Shown here: positions 1-9,214 of the stretch, in pieces
Position numbering within the stretch: position 1 is the first letter of the stretch
Layout: each line of letters begins with the position of its first letter
The notes under the pieces: generated by a model
What the model saw: the letters and a program-made list of their open reading frames with translations, nothing else
What the model was told of the DNA's origin: nothing
The model's database searches: none
Translations under genes and position numbers: made by a program
DNA from: Natrarchaeobius halalkaliphilus
Lineage (GTDB): Archaea; Halobacteriota; Halobacteria; Halobacteriales; Natrialbaceae
Reading direction: 5' to 3'
DNA length: 64,000 bases
NCBI RefSeq assembly: GCF_003841485.1
Contig: NZ_REFY01000007.1
Location: forward strand, 143,984 to 207,983

Positions 1-666
1 GCGCTTGATGAAGAGCTGTCGGCGGATGTCGTTGCCGACTTCGATCATCTCGAGTTCGATGAAGACGTCCGCGATCGATCTGAACGGACCGATCGCTTCT
101 TCACCGACCGTCGACGGATCGACCGTCAGAACGACGACTTTGCCCTGTGAGATGACGTTCCGGAGGAACGAGATTATCTCGAGTGCCGCCTGTCGTTCGT
201 CGTTCTGTCTGACGAGGGCTTCGAACTTCGGATCGTTTCGGAGAATCGCATCGAACGTGTCGATGACGATGATATCCGCCGACCAGATCGTATCCTCGTC
301 CATCAAGTCCGTCAGGAGGTCCTGACGGGTGTCCTCTTCGCCGGACGACGAGAGAACCCCACCGCTGTCCAGATCACCGTGGAGAAACAACAGGTTCTCG
401 AACAACAGGTGCTCTTCGACGTTGTAATCCAGCGAGTCCATCTGCTCGACGAACCCCTTGACCTCGAGTTCGGTCGAGAGGAAGGTAACCGACTTGCCGG
501 TTTCACACAGCCCGTACGTAAACCGCTGTGAAATCGCGCTCTTTCCGGCACCGTAGTCGCCTTCCATCAGAACGATACTCCCCGTTGGAATACCACCACC
601 GAGTTCTTTGTTCAGCCGATCGCGGTCGTCCAGACCGATCGAGAAGATGTTATTGAGTTGGCTCAT
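1..666 (-). CDS. arlH: Archaellum ATPase-like protein ArlH (FlaH), 3' end cut by window
   Basis: ArlH is a RecA/KaiC-fold ATP-binding protein that sits with ArlI and ArlJ at the cytoplasmic base of the archaellum motor. The visible 222 residues start MSQLNNIFSIGLDDRD, carry Walker A GDYGAGKS near residue 36 and a Walker B-type strand IIVIDTFDAI near residue 135. The family is usually about 235-240 residues, so only a short C-terminus is missing beyond base 1. The ATG at 666-664 lies 6 bases downstream of the arlCDE stop, so the two are one operon. ArlI would be expected immediately beyond the left edge; it is not present in this window. Identification is secure. Confidence 0.93.
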   Translation of the reverse strand, partial: MSQLNNIFSIGLDDRDRLNKELGGGIPTGSIVLMEGDYGAGKSAISQRFTYGLCETGKSVTFLSTELEVKGFVEQMDSLDYNVEEHLLFENLLFLHGDLDSGGVLSSSGEEDTRQDLLTDLMDEDTIWSADIIVIDTFDAILRNDPKFEALVRQNDERQAALEIISFLRNVISQGKVVVLTVDPSTVGEEAIGPFRSIADVFIELEMIEVGNDIRRQLFIKR

Positions 667-672
667 GTGTCG

Positions 673-2748
673 TTAAACCGTTCGCGATTCGTCTTCCGAC
701 GTCAACAGCGATCGGATGAGTTCGATCTGCCACCGTTCCAGATCGCTTTCTTCCTCCGATGCAACGAGGGGTTTCGTCGACGGTTCCCGCGGTTGGCTCG
801 ATCCCGAGCCACGGCCGGTCTCGGGCGTCGGTTGTGCGTACTCGACCTCGGTTCCGTTCCGGTGTACATCGGGTATTCCGGCGATTTCGAGGCCCGGCTC
901 CGAGAGGATTACGTCCGAGTCCACCCAGATCATCCGTTCGTCATCGCGTTTTTCGTTTCGATCAGAGAGCGGGGGGCCGTCTGCGGGTTCGTCATCCGTC
1001 GGTACGGCTTCGATGGTGTCCTCCTCGATGTGAATCGTCCGGACACCTCGGTCGGGCTCCTCGAAATCGGTCTCGATAGCGTCCTCGGCCCACGTTCGGC
1101 CCTGTTCATCGTCATCGAGGTTCTCCTCGTCGAACTCGTGGATAACCGACTCGTCGTCGCGCGTCGCCTCCGACGACGTCTCGACCGTGAGATCGGAGTC
1201 ACTCGAGGCAGTGTCCGGATCGTACTCCTCGAAATCGATCCGCTCTGTTCCAGCGGTGTCGTTTGCTCCGTCGGCATCGAGCGTGACAGGGGAAGACTGA
1301 GACGCAAGCGACGGGCGTTCGGCGTCGAGCCACTCATCGAACGAGCACCGTTTCTTCGACGGCGTACCGATCTGTTGGATCCACCAGAGACTCCGCGCGT
1401 GATCGACGCCGAGAGAAGAAAGTGGCTCGGGATCGTCGATCTCGGGACCACCGTCGAACCCGTTCAGAATCGTCCGAAGATACTCCTCGACACCGTCGCT
1501 TATCCAGTGGATCGATCCGTAAAATCGAATCGTACGGGATGCTCCGTCGAGTCCGACCTCCGCGACAAGGTGATCGAGCCAGTCCATCACGACGAACTCC
1601 GTATCGTACTCGGAGGGAACGGACTCGAGATACGGCCGGTTACCGTCATCCCACGGGATCTCGGGTCCGTCGAGTGGGGACTGGTCGGTCCGATCGAGCG
1701 CATCATCAGAATCGAGCGCCGTGTCCGCATCCCCGAGTCGAGACCCGGAATCTCCGCCGTCGAGTTCGTCGTCGATGGGGGCAGTCGCTTCGTCGTCGAG
1801 TTCCTGCAGCGGGTCGTCGGAGTCGTCCCCAAACGCATCGTCGTCACCAGACGCATCGTCAGATCCGTTCTCGAGGTCACCGTCAGACGTATCCGATTCG
1901 TCTCCGTCCCAGTCGGCATCGCCGGAGTCGTACTCGGATTTTAGTTCGTCGAACGACAGATCGCCGTCGTCACCGTCGGTCGCACCGGCGTCGTCAAATT
2001 CGTCATCGCCGTCATCGAACTCACCACCGGCGTCGTCGAGCTCGTCGTCGTCATCATCGAATCCAAACTCATCGTCGTCGTCGTCGATTACACTCTCGTC
2101 GAGGAAGTCCTCAGCTTCGGCGGCTGCGATATCGTCGTCGACCGCGTTGTCGTCTTCGTCATCCCCATCAGCATCGAAGAGACTGCCACCGCCGAAGTTT
2201 CCAGTTCCCTGTGCTCCCCCGCCAGGGCCGCCGAACGTGTCGTTCAGGGAGTCGTCCTCGACGAACGGATTGACTCCCTGCGTTACCATCTCGTAGACCT
2301 CGAGGAGTTTCCTGATGTTCTCTTCGATTTCGTCGAGAGACCCGCTGATGTTCTCGTTCTCGCTCTGGACAGTGTTGACGGTCGACGCGAGCGAACCGAC
2401 CTCGTTTTCCATGTCCTCGACGCGAGACTCGATTTCGCTCGAGACGCGGTCGTCGTCGTCCATCTCCCCCATACCGTCGATGGACATTCCGCCGTCGTCG
2501 GCCATCTCACCGTCGTCACCGAGAAGGTCGTCGGTGCCGCCGTCGTCACCGAACAGGTCCGCATCCCCCATTTCCGAGCCGGATCCGTCGCTACTCAGTC
2601 CGTCGCCGGTGCTCACACCGGGCATCAACTCTTCTTGACTCATACTGCCCGCGAGTTCACCGGTGTCGAGCGAACCGTCGCCGTTTCCGGCGTTCGAGTC
2701 GCTTTCGCCGTCGTTCCCGAGTATATTTCCGATTATGGACAGTAACAT
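673..2748 (-). CDS. arlCDE: Archaellum accessory protein ArlCDE (FlaC/D/E-type), very acidic
   Basis: Cytoplasmic archaellum protein (691 aa) of the fused FlaC-FlaD/E type; in haloarchaea these link the motor to the CheF/CheY signal. A short N-terminus MLLSIIGNIL is followed by an Asp/Gly-rich stretch, then a FlaC-like coiled coil at about 105-170 that ends TQGVNPFVED. A long Asp/Glu/Ser linker comes next, then the FlaD/E domain at about 370-460, recognised by WLDHLVAEVGLDGASRTIRFY and a following Trp-Ile-Ser segment. An acidic tail of over 200 residues ends the protein. It has the same order of domains as the ArlD-type gene at 6117-7391, so the two are paralogues. It is long for the family because of the low-complexity linkers. 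It is co-transcribed with arlH. Confidence 0.88.
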   Translation of the reverse strand: MLLSIIGNILGNDGESDSNAGNGDGSLDTGELAGSMSQEELMPGVSTGDGLSSDGSGSEMGDADLFGDDGGTDDLLGDDGEMADDGGMSIDGMGEMDDDDRVSSEIESRVEDMENEVGSLASTVNTVQSENENISGSLDEIEENIRKLLEVYEMVTQGVNPFVEDDSLNDTFGGPGGGAQGTGNFGGGSLFDADGDDEDDNAVDDDIAAAEAEDFLDESVIDDDDDEFGFDDDDDELDDAGGEFDDGDDEFDDAGATDGDDGDLSFDELKSEYDSGDADWDGDESDTSDGDLENGSDDASGDDDAFGDDSDDPLQELDDEATAPIDDELDGGDSGSRLGDADTALDSDDALDRTDQSPLDGPEIPWDDGNRPYLESVPSEYDTEFVVMDWLDHLVAEVGLDGASRTIRFYGSIHWISDGVEEYLRTILNGFDGGPEIDDPEPLSSLGVDHARSLWWIQQIGTPSKKRCSFDEWLDAERPSLASQSSPVTLDADGANDTAGTERIDFEEYDPDTASSDSDLTVETSSEATRDDESVIHEFDEENLDDDEQGRTWAEDAIETDFEEPDRGVRTIHIEEDTIEAVPTDDEPADGPPLSDRNEKRDDERMIWVDSDVILSEPGLEIAGIPDVHRNGTEVEYAQPTPETGRGSGSSQPREPSTKPLVASEEESDLERWQIELIRSLLTSEDESRTV

Positions 2749-3056
2749 GGTGAGCTCGTTGCAGGAGTTCGATCGAAAGCACGCTCGTCTCGATCGGTTA
2801 CGAGAACGAAGAGACTAACAATCGAACCAACCCGGTGTTGGTTAGGGGGGGAGCGAGTCGTCATCTGTCGGTACTATGTAAATCAACATATTAAGTGGTT
2901 CCGGCCGTGTGTCCTCTACGTCAGACGATATATCAAGGTAGCTGAGAGAAGATTTTTCTATCATATTCGAAATAGTATATGAGCTGGTATCGAGAATATC
3001 GGGCACGAACCAAGGTTTCTTCTTGGTGCGCGTATAATCACTTCTACGGGACAGGC

Positions 3057-3713
3057 ATGCCGGACAGTAACAAGGAAAAAAACCCAAAAGAGAAAGCCGA
3101 CGTTCCGCCTGTACTCCCAGGCGAACAGCCAAAGCCCTCCGGAAGTGGCGGTGCTCTCTCCCCAGAGGAGCTCGATTTTACCGACAGTCCGTACGTCTCG
3201 AAAGTGTCCGAAGGGAGGTACGTCGTTTCTTCGGAGAAGCGTCCGAGCGGCGTCCCGGACACCACCACGGGTTCGAATCGAACCCCACCGCAACCACAGA
3301 ATCAGCCACATCGCCAGCACGACTCAGCGACGAATCGAGCGAACGTCTCGGAGCGTCCGGCCGGCGATGGACATCAGCCCATCCAGAGCCCGGAAGTGGC
3401 ACGATCGGTTCTTGCGGACGAGCTCGATCGGACGGATGCACGGTTCGCACTCGACATCATCGCACAGTTCGACCGGACGGCTGTCCGTCATCGAACGAGT
3501 TCCGACGACGTCGTCGGGACGTTCAATAATCTTGTTCTCTGGTACGCCCAGCACGTCGCGACGGAGACGCCAACCCAGCGAACGGCCTCGCTGCTCATCG
3601 AGCGCTCCGAGTTCGCACCACCACTGTCACCGATGCAACTTCGACAGGCGGCAAGAAAGCACGGTCTCGATAAGTCGAGTAGTCTGGGAGAACTGCTCGA
3701 GGCGATCGAATAA
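3057..3713 (+). CDS. Haloarchaeal hypothetical protein in the arl cluster (DUF7500-like)
   Basis: A 218-aa soluble acidic protein encoded against the direction of the surrounding arl genes. The N-terminal part is Lys/Pro-rich and contains the segment ALSPEELDF...GRYVVSSE near residues 36-60, which resembles a haloarchaeal family I recall as DUF7500; this was not checked. A Pro/Gln/His-rich linker follows, then a helical C-terminal domain of about 90 residues ending SSSLGELLEAIE. The ATG at 3057 is preferred over an in-frame upstream start at 2979 because a TATA-like gtataatc lies at 3032-3039, placing transcription initiation at this codon (leaderless). Function is unknown; position suggests a link to motility. 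Confidence 0.7.
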   Translation: MPDSNKEKNPKEKADVPPVLPGEQPKPSGSGGALSPEELDFTDSPYVSKVSEGRYVVSSEKRPSGVPDTTTGSNRTPPQPQNQPHRQHDSATNRANVSERPAGDGHQPIQSPEVARSVLADELDRTDARFALDIIAQFDRTAVRHRTSSDDVVGTFNNLVLWYAQHVATETPTQRTASLLIERSEFAPPLSPMQLRQAARKHGLDKSSSLGELLEAIE

Positions 3714-3737
3714 CGGGAAGCGAACTCGCGTCGGCTC

Positions 3738-3819
3738 ATACGGTTTGCTGTGACTTTTTACCGGAGCGACCGCGAACCGTCCTGCGGTCGCTCCGGTGAC
3801 GACTTACAGTAGACCGTAT
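3738..3819. repeat. 82-bp imperfect palindrome, dispersed-repeat copy 1
   Basis: Left arm atacggtttgctgtgac...ccggagcgaccgcg pairs with right arm cggtcgctccggt...cttacagtagaccgtat, giving a long hairpin just after the stop of the preceding gene. A closely related element occurs at 54733-54813 (left arm atacggcctgctgtaa, right arm cttacagcagtccgtat). Such repeated palindromes may be non-autonomous mobile sequences or act as bidirectional terminators. Confidence 0.75.
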
Positions 3820-3900
3820 CATAGGGACCGTTGTAAATCGTTTCCGGTACAACCACGACTGGCCTGCTGTTATACCGATAAACCGTCACAACAGTCCTTA

Positions 3901-4035
3901 TCAGGCACCGTTGACGAGGATAACGGCACCCATAAAGATCGACAACAGGATCGCGATACCGAACAGTAATACACCACTCTGGGCCGATTCGACGGCTCGA
4001 GTCGACAGATCGAATCCGGAACGCTTGCGAGTCAT
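3901..4035 (-). CDS. Small single-pass membrane protein downstream of arlJ
   Basis: A 44-residue reading frame, MTRKRSGFDLSTRAVESAQ followed by one hydrophobic helix (about residues 21-42: GVLLFGIAILLSIFMGAVIL) and a short end. The start ATG is at 4035-4033 and the stop at 3903-3901. It lies 86 bases downstream of arlJ on the same strand, so it could be the last gene of that transcript. The basic N-terminus predicts that the C-terminus is outside. It is not a shadow: the hydrophobic and charge pattern is that of a typical haloarchaeal mini membrane protein. I do not recognise a family; function unknown. Confidence 0.6.
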   Translation of the reverse strand: MTRKRSGFDLSTRAVESAQSGVLLFGIAILLSIFMGAVILVNGA

Positions 4036-4121
4036 CTCGATATACGCCCTCTATGGAGGGACGGGTGTTCTATCTTGTGGCCCGAGTTGGCCTAGCCTCG
4101 GCCCGCTCGGCTCAGGGGGTG

Positions 4122-5849
4122 CTATATATCCACCGTGATTATCAGGTCGACCAGCCGTTCCGTAATCGTCCCCGTGACCGCGCCGATCCAGAGCAACGCC
4201 GTGAAGTGAACGTACGAATTGCCGAAGTGACCGCCGTCAGCGACCCGAAGCACGAGCGACGAGATGAAAGCGTTGAAGATCAACACCAGAACGATCAGAA
4301 ATCGAAGGATCGGAACGTTGTACTGTTCGGTATGAATCAGCGTTCCACCGATGACTTCGCCGTCCGTGTTGATATCGAAACTCGAGAGCATCACCGCGAG
4401 CTCGAGGCCGATAAAGAACGCAAACGCGGACGCGGCCGTGATGCCGTAGACGACACCGACCAACGTCGTCGTTTCCTGGCGTCGTTCTTCGCGCAAATTG
4501 ACGATTTCGTTCATGTTCTGGCTGATGAGTTCCCCGAGTCGTTTCGGGCCGCCACCCATGTCTCTGCCGACCAGATACATCTCGCTGAACTTCTGGATCA
4601 GAAACGAGTGCGTATCGCCCGTGAAATACCGCCACGACTTTTCAGTGCTCAGGCGCATGTTCAGCCGTCGGTAGAGATCGTCTACGTTGTCCGAAAGCGG
4701 GCCGAAGTCTTTCGTCCGAAGCGTCGAGAGAACCTCGGTAGTCGTGCTTTGCTTTGCACTTTCGCTGGTCCCGAGCGCGCGGATGAAGTTGGGGAACATC
4801 CGATCGCGGTCGACGACGCGTCGCTCCTCGTACCAGAACACCGATCCCGGAATCAAAAGCGGCAGCGTCGCGATCGGCATGTAGAGCAAGAGCGGAAGGG
4901 TATTGCTCGATATCGGGGTTGGACTCGGAGCCAGATCGTAGAACGCCAGGATAAGCCAGGTGATAACGAGTGCGGTGAGGCCGACCCCGGCGACGGTAGA
5001 TCCGAGTAATCGTTTTTTGGTCGTGGTTCGATAACCGTCCTCGAGATACCAGACCGGATCGTCGGGAACGACCGCTTTGATGATGAAGAAAAACCCGATC
5101 TGAACGAAGATGAACATCACGATGACGATACTCGCCGTGATCGTCGGATCGTTCCCCGTCAGCAACGGCAAGACGATTGCGAACACGAGCGCGAACGTCA
5201 TCGAAATGATCAACGAGAGATACAGGTCTTTCAGGACGTCCAGGTTTCCGAGTGACTGTCGATAGACCGTGGAGTACTTTTCGATCAACACGTCCTGTTC
5301 CTGAAAGAGGAACTCGTCGAGGCTCTGGCCGGCACCGAGCGTGTAGGCCATCCGTTCCAGGAGGTCTTCGACCGATTCGCTCGGAACGTCCGTGGCTCGT
5401 CGACGACAGGCGTCACCCAGACTCAGGTGCCAGACGTCGACCAGATCGACGACGCGTTGAATCTCGGCAGCCAGATCGCCGTACTCCTCTTCGGCCGCAA
5501 GTCGTCGCAACACCTCCATCCGATCGATGTTCGTCGTCGACAGGATCGTCATGTGAATAACGAAGAGGTGGAATCGGTTCTCCATCTCGATACGGCGCTG
5601 ATCGACGGCTAATCGCGGATATCCGATCGCAGCGACGAAGATCAACAGACCGAGCGCCGGCAACAGGAGACGGACGAGAACGAATCCGTCGAACAGCACG
5701 CCACCGGCGATCGTCCCAATGAAGACGAGAAGCGACGGGAAAACGATTCCCAGAATGTAGATCCTCGCCGGGAGATCCATCTCGTCGTACGCCCGAAGAA
5801 TCGACGTACCGAGTTCGTTCGCCGTCGCCGCGTTTCCAGCGATGCCCAT
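4122..5849 (-). CDS. arlJ: Archaellum motor membrane platform ArlJ (FlaJ)
   Basis: Integral membrane platform protein (575 aa) of the archaellum, homologous to type II secretion/TadC proteins; it anchors the ArlH-ArlI ATPase complex in the membrane. Two hydrophobic pairs lie in the N-terminal third (about 30-80) and around 210-260. A central hydrophobic segment follows at about 285-340, and the C-terminal third has four helices. Between them is the conserved cytoplasmic loop with FLIQKFSEMYLVGRDMGGGP (about 425-445) and ISQNMNEIVNLREERRQE, typical of FlaJ. Length fits haloarchaeal ArlJ. The usual order is arlH-arlI-arlJ, but here arlJ follows the arlD-type gene with a 267-bp gap and is separated from arlH by about 3.5 kb. 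A GC-rich stem-loop at 4079-4112 just after the stop may end the transcript. Confidence 0.92.
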   Translation of the reverse strand: MGIAGNAATANELGTSILRAYDEMDLPARIYILGIVFPSLLVFIGTIAGGVLFDGFVLVRLLLPALGLLIFVAAIGYPRLAVDQRRIEMENRFHLFVIHMTILSTTNIDRMEVLRRLAAEEEYGDLAAEIQRVVDLVDVWHLSLGDACRRRATDVPSESVEDLLERMAYTLGAGQSLDEFLFQEQDVLIEKYSTVYRQSLGNLDVLKDLYLSLIISMTFALVFAIVLPLLTGNDPTITASIVIVMFIFVQIGFFFIIKAVVPDDPVWYLEDGYRTTTKKRLLGSTVAGVGLTALVITWLILAFYDLAPSPTPISSNTLPLLLYMPIATLPLLIPGSVFWYEERRVVDRDRMFPNFIRALGTSESAKQSTTTEVLSTLRTKDFGPLSDNVDDLYRRLNMRLSTEKSWRYFTGDTHSFLIQKFSEMYLVGRDMGGGPKRLGELISQNMNEIVNLREERRQETTTLVGVVYGITAASAFAFFIGLELAVMLSSFDINTDGEVIGGTLIHTEQYNVPILRFLIVLVLIFNAFISSLVLRVADGGHFGNSYVHFTALLWIGAVTGTITERLVDLIITVDI

Positions 5850-6116
5850 GATTTCCGCGATACGCTATCTGTTACCGACACTCGCCACAGACTAACGGAC
5901 GTGGCCGGCGAGCGGACTCGATCGAACGGGTTCGTCGAACCGCCTGACCGGTGTTCGTTCAGTTACGCCAGTCCCGAGACAGTGGCCCGTCGGATGAATG
6001 AGGTCTCGAGGCACACCATACAAACCTTCCGGCTATTCACTCCGTAGCGGTCGTCGCGTCCAGGTATCGGCCCTCTGGTCCGGAGACCCTCACCAAATTC
6101 TCCGGTCCGGAAGCCC

Positions 6117-7391
6117 TCACTCAACTCGTCCGTTATCAACACCGTCTTCGAATCCGCCAGCCAACCTATCGTCACGATCAGCTATCGGTTCACCAGCCGA
6201 TTCGGTATCAGGTTCAGCCGAGGGGTCATCGACTGATCCGGTGGTGTGTTCGGCCTCGTGTTCGGTATTCGACGCATCCTCGAGTGAGTCGGGATTCCGT
6301 TCCGGCGTCGCGATCGCCGCGATGTATCTCAGGCTTCGCCTGTGAGCGTTCGTCCCGAGTGGCGAGTGCGTATCGAGGTCGTCGGCGGGCGAAACCGACT
6401 CGTCACCGAACCCGTTCAACAGCGACTGGAGGTACGTCTCGACGGGAGGTGAAATCCACCCGACCGTCTCGTAGTAGGCGATCGTCCGAGACGCACCGTC
6501 GATACCGGCCGACTCCACCAGGAACTCGATCCACTGCAGCGTCGTTATCTCCGCTCCGTTCTGGGCGGGGTGGCGGACCAGATACGGCGGCTCACCGATC
6601 TCGCCGTTGACCGCGTCCTCGAGATCGTCCGCAACGGCGGCAGCCGTCTCATCGGTCGTGAGGCCATCCGCCCCGTCACCGAGTGGATCGTCGTCTTCGA
6701 TCCCGGTCGAGGGATCGAGCGGATCGTCATCGTCACCGAGCGGATCGTCATCCGCCTCGAGGGCGTCGTCATCGTCGGGATCATCGTCGTCCGGTGCCAG
6801 GAAGTCGTCGAGTTCGTCTTCGGCTGTCTTGTCGTCCATAGCTTCGTCGTCGGGTTCTGAATCGAGTTCATCCTCGCCGTCGAGTTCGGAGAACGGGTCC
6901 TCATCGAGATCGTCGATATCGTCGTCCGACTCGATGTCATCGGCGAGGAAATCCGTCGCCTCGGCGTCCGCGATTTCGGGATCGATTTCGTCCGCCGGAT
7001 CATCGCTCGCGCCGAAGCCACCCTGTTCGGTCGCAGTTTCGAACGCGTTGCCGATCTCCTGGTCGCCCACGAACGGGTTGATGCCGTGGGTGACGATTTC
7101 GTAGAGATCGACGAGCTTGTCGACGTTTCGTTCCACCGTCGAGATCGAGTCGCTGATCTTCTCGTTCTCGCCGCGAACGGTTTCGACTTTGTTTCCGAGC
7201 GAATCGATCTCCTTTTCGACCTCGTCGAGTCGGTAATTGAGCTCGTCGTCGTCCGATCCGCCGTCGTCGTCGCCAAATCCGAGATCGTCGCCCAACAGGC
7301 CGTCATCACCACCACCGAGGAGATCGTCGCCCCCGTCATCGGCGTCGTCTTCGTCGTCGGCCCCGAGTCCGCTGAATAGTAGGAATGTCAT
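6117..7391 (-). CDS. arlD: Archaellum accessory protein ArlD-type (FlaC/D/E family)
   Basis: A 424-aa cytoplasmic archaellum protein with the same plan as the arlCDE product: Asp/Gly-rich N-terminus, FlaC-like coiled coil ending THGINPFVGD (about 60-125), long acidic linker, FlaD/E domain (about 265-360; LQWIEFLVESAGIDGASRTI) and an acidic tail. I chose the ATG at 7391 (MTFLLFSGLG) rather than a frame-open ATG at 7463, because the longer version would overlap arlG by 59 bases and the short start mirrors the hydrophobic start of the paralogue. It lies 13 bases downstream of the arlG stop, so it is in the arlF-arlG-arlD operon. The gene name within the C/D/E family is approximate. Confidence 0.85.
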   Translation of the reverse strand: MTFLLFSGLGADDEDDADDGGDDLLGGGDDGLLGDDLGFGDDDGGSDDDELNYRLDEVEKEIDSLGNKVETVRGENEKISDSISTVERNVDKLVDLYEIVTHGINPFVGDQEIGNAFETATEQGGFGASDDPADEIDPEIADAEATDFLADDIESDDDIDDLDEDPFSELDGEDELDSEPDDEAMDDKTAEDELDDFLAPDDDDPDDDDALEADDDPLGDDDDPLDPSTGIEDDDPLGDGADGLTTDETAAAVADDLEDAVNGEIGEPPYLVRHPAQNGAEITTLQWIEFLVESAGIDGASRTIAYYETVGWISPPVETYLQSLLNGFGDESVSPADDLDTHSPLGTNAHRRSLRYIAAIATPERNPDSLEDASNTEHEAEHTTGSVDDPSAEPDTESAGEPIADRDDRLAGGFEDGVDNGRVE

Positions 7392-7404
7392 GGTCAGTGT
7401 CGTC

Positions 7405-7893
7405 TCAATCGTCTGCCCCGTCTTCGGCGTCCCAGTAAAACCGAATCGTGTCCTCGTTTCCACTGGCGATGACCGTCACAGCAGTATCGCCGTCGACGTT
7501 CTGGTCCGCGATTTCGATCGCGACAACGCCGCCCGGTTCCCAGACAGTACTGTCGACGTCGACGCGTTCGACGGTTACGTCGGCGGACGAGACGTACGAA
7601 CTGTCGACCAGAATATCGACGGTACTCGAGTCAGCCTCGAGTTCCGCGTTTCCGATGTTTTTGACCAGTACGGTGAGGGTTTGGACGTCGTCGTCGTCGA
7701 CGATGGCATCGGATCGAGAGGCGTCGCTGATGATCGCGATTTCGGTTTCGATCTCGTCTGCGACCGACGTCCCGCGGGTCTCGATCGAGTCGCTTACCTG
7801 TCCGACCTCCATGATCACCGTCCCGGCGACGGCAGATGCGAGCACCAGACTTCCGATGAACATGATCATGTGAGCGGCCGAAACGCTCGCCAT
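7405..7893 (-). CDS. arlG: Archaellum stator/pseudoperiplasmic protein ArlG (FlaG)
   Basis: A 162-aa protein with one N-terminal transmembrane helix (MASVSAAHMIMFIGSLVLAS..., residues 8-28) and an extracytoplasmic beta-sandwich domain, the architecture of ArlG. ArlG forms a filament capped by ArlF that contacts the S-layer and serves as the archaellum stator. The motif SDSIETRGTSVADEIETEIAI resembles the start of haloarchaeal FlaG proteins. The ATG at 7893 directly abuts the arlF stop (7896-7894), showing translational coupling. The C-terminus RFYWDAEDGADD is acidic. Confidence 0.88.
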   Translation of the reverse strand: MASVSAAHMIMFIGSLVLASAVAGTVIMEVGQVSDSIETRGTSVADEIETEIAIISDASRSDAIVDDDDVQTLTVLVKNIGNAELEADSSTVDILVDSSYVSSADVTVERVDVDSTVWEPGGVVAIEIADQNVDGDTAVTVIASGNEDTIRFYWDAEDGADD

Positions 7894-8391
7894 CTACGCT
7901 CCCGCCTCCGTGATCGTCGCCGCGTCAGCGATCCCGTGCTCGGTCGTGATCCGGACGCGGTCGCCGTCGCCCGTGATCACCGTGTCGAGGTCGTCGTCGT
8001 GAATCTCGACTTCGAGGTGAGAGCCGGACGACCAGATATCGCTGCTCGGGCGATCGGTCTCGCCGTCGACAATCGTCGTCTCGGCGTCGCTCCCGTGGAC
8101 CGGGTAGTACTCTCCGTTGACGACCACGTCGGTTTTGCCGACGGACAGCGACGATGCGCCCGCGTTCGTGACGTTGACGGTTGCGTTCGCCTCCGCGTCC
8201 GTGTCGGTGACGTTCTCGAACGACTCGATCGTGATCGCCGTGTTCTGTTGATCCCTGAGCTGTTCGCTCTGGGTGGAAAACGCCTCGCCGGTCGCGGCAC
8301 CGACGTTGAATACCGTGGGGACGATGACGCTCATGGCCACGAGAACGCCGATGAGTATGACCAGAACAGCGCCGCTCGTACTGAACCCCAT
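7894..8391 (-). CDS. arlF: Archaellum stator protein ArlF (FlaF)
   Basis: A 165-aa membrane-anchored protein: MGFSTSGAVLVILIGVLVAMSVIVP is an N-terminal helix followed by a beta-rich external domain with the segment ATVNVTNAGASSLSVGKTDVVV typical of ArlF. ArlF binds the S-layer and caps ArlG in the motor. I use the ATG at 8391 rather than the open frame to 8448, because MGFS plus the hydrophobic helix is the conserved family start. A TATA-like tttatatta (about 8541-8550, minus strand) lies upstream, in the 173-bp gap after the archaellin gene, so the arlF-arlG-arlD unit may have its own promoter. Confidence 0.87.
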   Translation of the reverse strand: MGFSTSGAVLVILIGVLVAMSVIVPTVFNVGAATGEAFSTQSEQLRDQQNTAITIESFENVTDTDAEANATVNVTNAGASSLSVGKTDVVVNGEYYPVHGSDAETTIVDGETDRPSSDIWSSGSHLEVEIHDDDLDTVITGDGDRVRITTEHGIADAATITEAGA

Positions 8392-8564
8392 TCTCGAGTC
8401 GAGATGAGGGATGGGACGCTCAAAAGCGTGCCGGCCACGAGAGTCCACGCATGACAGGTAGTATCACAGTCGAGGGGGTTCGAGTAAACCGATACAGCGA
8501 ACTCCGAAGAACGATCTCTCTCAGGGGCTCACCGTTGAAATAATATAAAGGGTCGTCGTCGGGG

Positions 8565-9212
8565 TTACAGTCGAACCGCTTCACCTTCGTCGGTGAAGAG
8601 GTCCGGTGCGCGCAGTTCGACTTCAGTGGTTGCACCGGAGGGTGAAACGATAGCCAGCGACGACTCGTCACCCTGTCCGAAGGTCACAGCAGGATCATCT
8701 GAATCACCAAACGGCGTTGCTTCTGGGTTCAGGATGATCGTGAACTCGTTGTTTTCGTCGCCGAGAACTGCACTGTCAGAGTCGACGTACTGGTTCGACT
8801 CATTTATGACGGCGAAGGTTTCATTGAGTTCGGTTGCATTAGCTGGATCACCATCGTCAACGGACTCGTTCAGCACCAGATTTGCCTGCCCGTTGGGACC
8901 GACAGCCTGGATGATGGTCTGATTGAGATCAATATCTGATGCCCCCGCTGCTCCAGTTACAGTGAGGTTAATCGAACTGAGGTTCGACGGGTCCTCACTA
9001 TCTTCAACGATACCGACCTCACTCACGACGTCGATCCGCTCGGACACCAGATCCGTGCTCTCTTCACCGGTCGCTTCTGCTTGCGTTTGCAAGAAGCCAG
9101 CCGTGTTGATGAGAACTCCAGCCGCGATCGCAGCGACCAGCACCATCGCGATGAACACGATGAGCGTACCGATTCCCACCTGACCGCGGTCAGTGGATTC
9201 ATCTACGAACAT
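8565..9212 (-). CDS. arlA: Archaellin (flagellin), second of a tandem pair
   Basis: Major filament subunit family (215 aa). The N-terminus [20 protein letters not shown] has the class III signal peptide cut by prepilin/archaellin peptidase after Arg-Gly; it is followed by the strongly conserved helix [20 protein letters not shown] and [16 protein letters not shown]. The C-terminal part is a beta domain with several N-x-S/T sites (e.g. NLSS, NLTV, NQTI, NESV, NATE) that could carry archaeal N-glycans. The gene begins 2 bases after the stop of the upstream archaellin and is co-transcribed with it. The N-terminal 50 codons of both are nearly identical while the rest has diverged. The choice of arlA/arlB name is arbitrary here. 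Confidence 0.93.
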   Translation of the reverse strand: MFVDESTDRGQVGIGTLIVFIAMVLVAAIAAGVLINTAGFLQTQAEATGEESTDLVSERIDVVSEVGIVEDSEDPSNLSSINLTVTGAAGASDIDLNQTIIQAVGPNGQANLVLNESVDDGDPANATELNETFAVINESNQYVDSDSAVLGDENNEFTIILNPEATPFGDSDDPAVTFGQGDESSLAIVSPSGATTEVELRAPDLFTDEGEAVRL

Positions 9213-9214
9213 TG

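Noticed and set aside
658..1944. Long plus-strand open frame opposite arlCDE
   Set aside because: It is antisense to a well-supported gene, is Arg-rich, has no domain, and arises from the gtcgtc repeats of the Asp-rich coding strand.
4079..4112. GC-rich stem-loop possibly encoding an RNA
   Set aside because: No cloverleaf, no conserved tRNA loop or anticodon; it is best seen as a weak hairpin after arlJ with no T-run.
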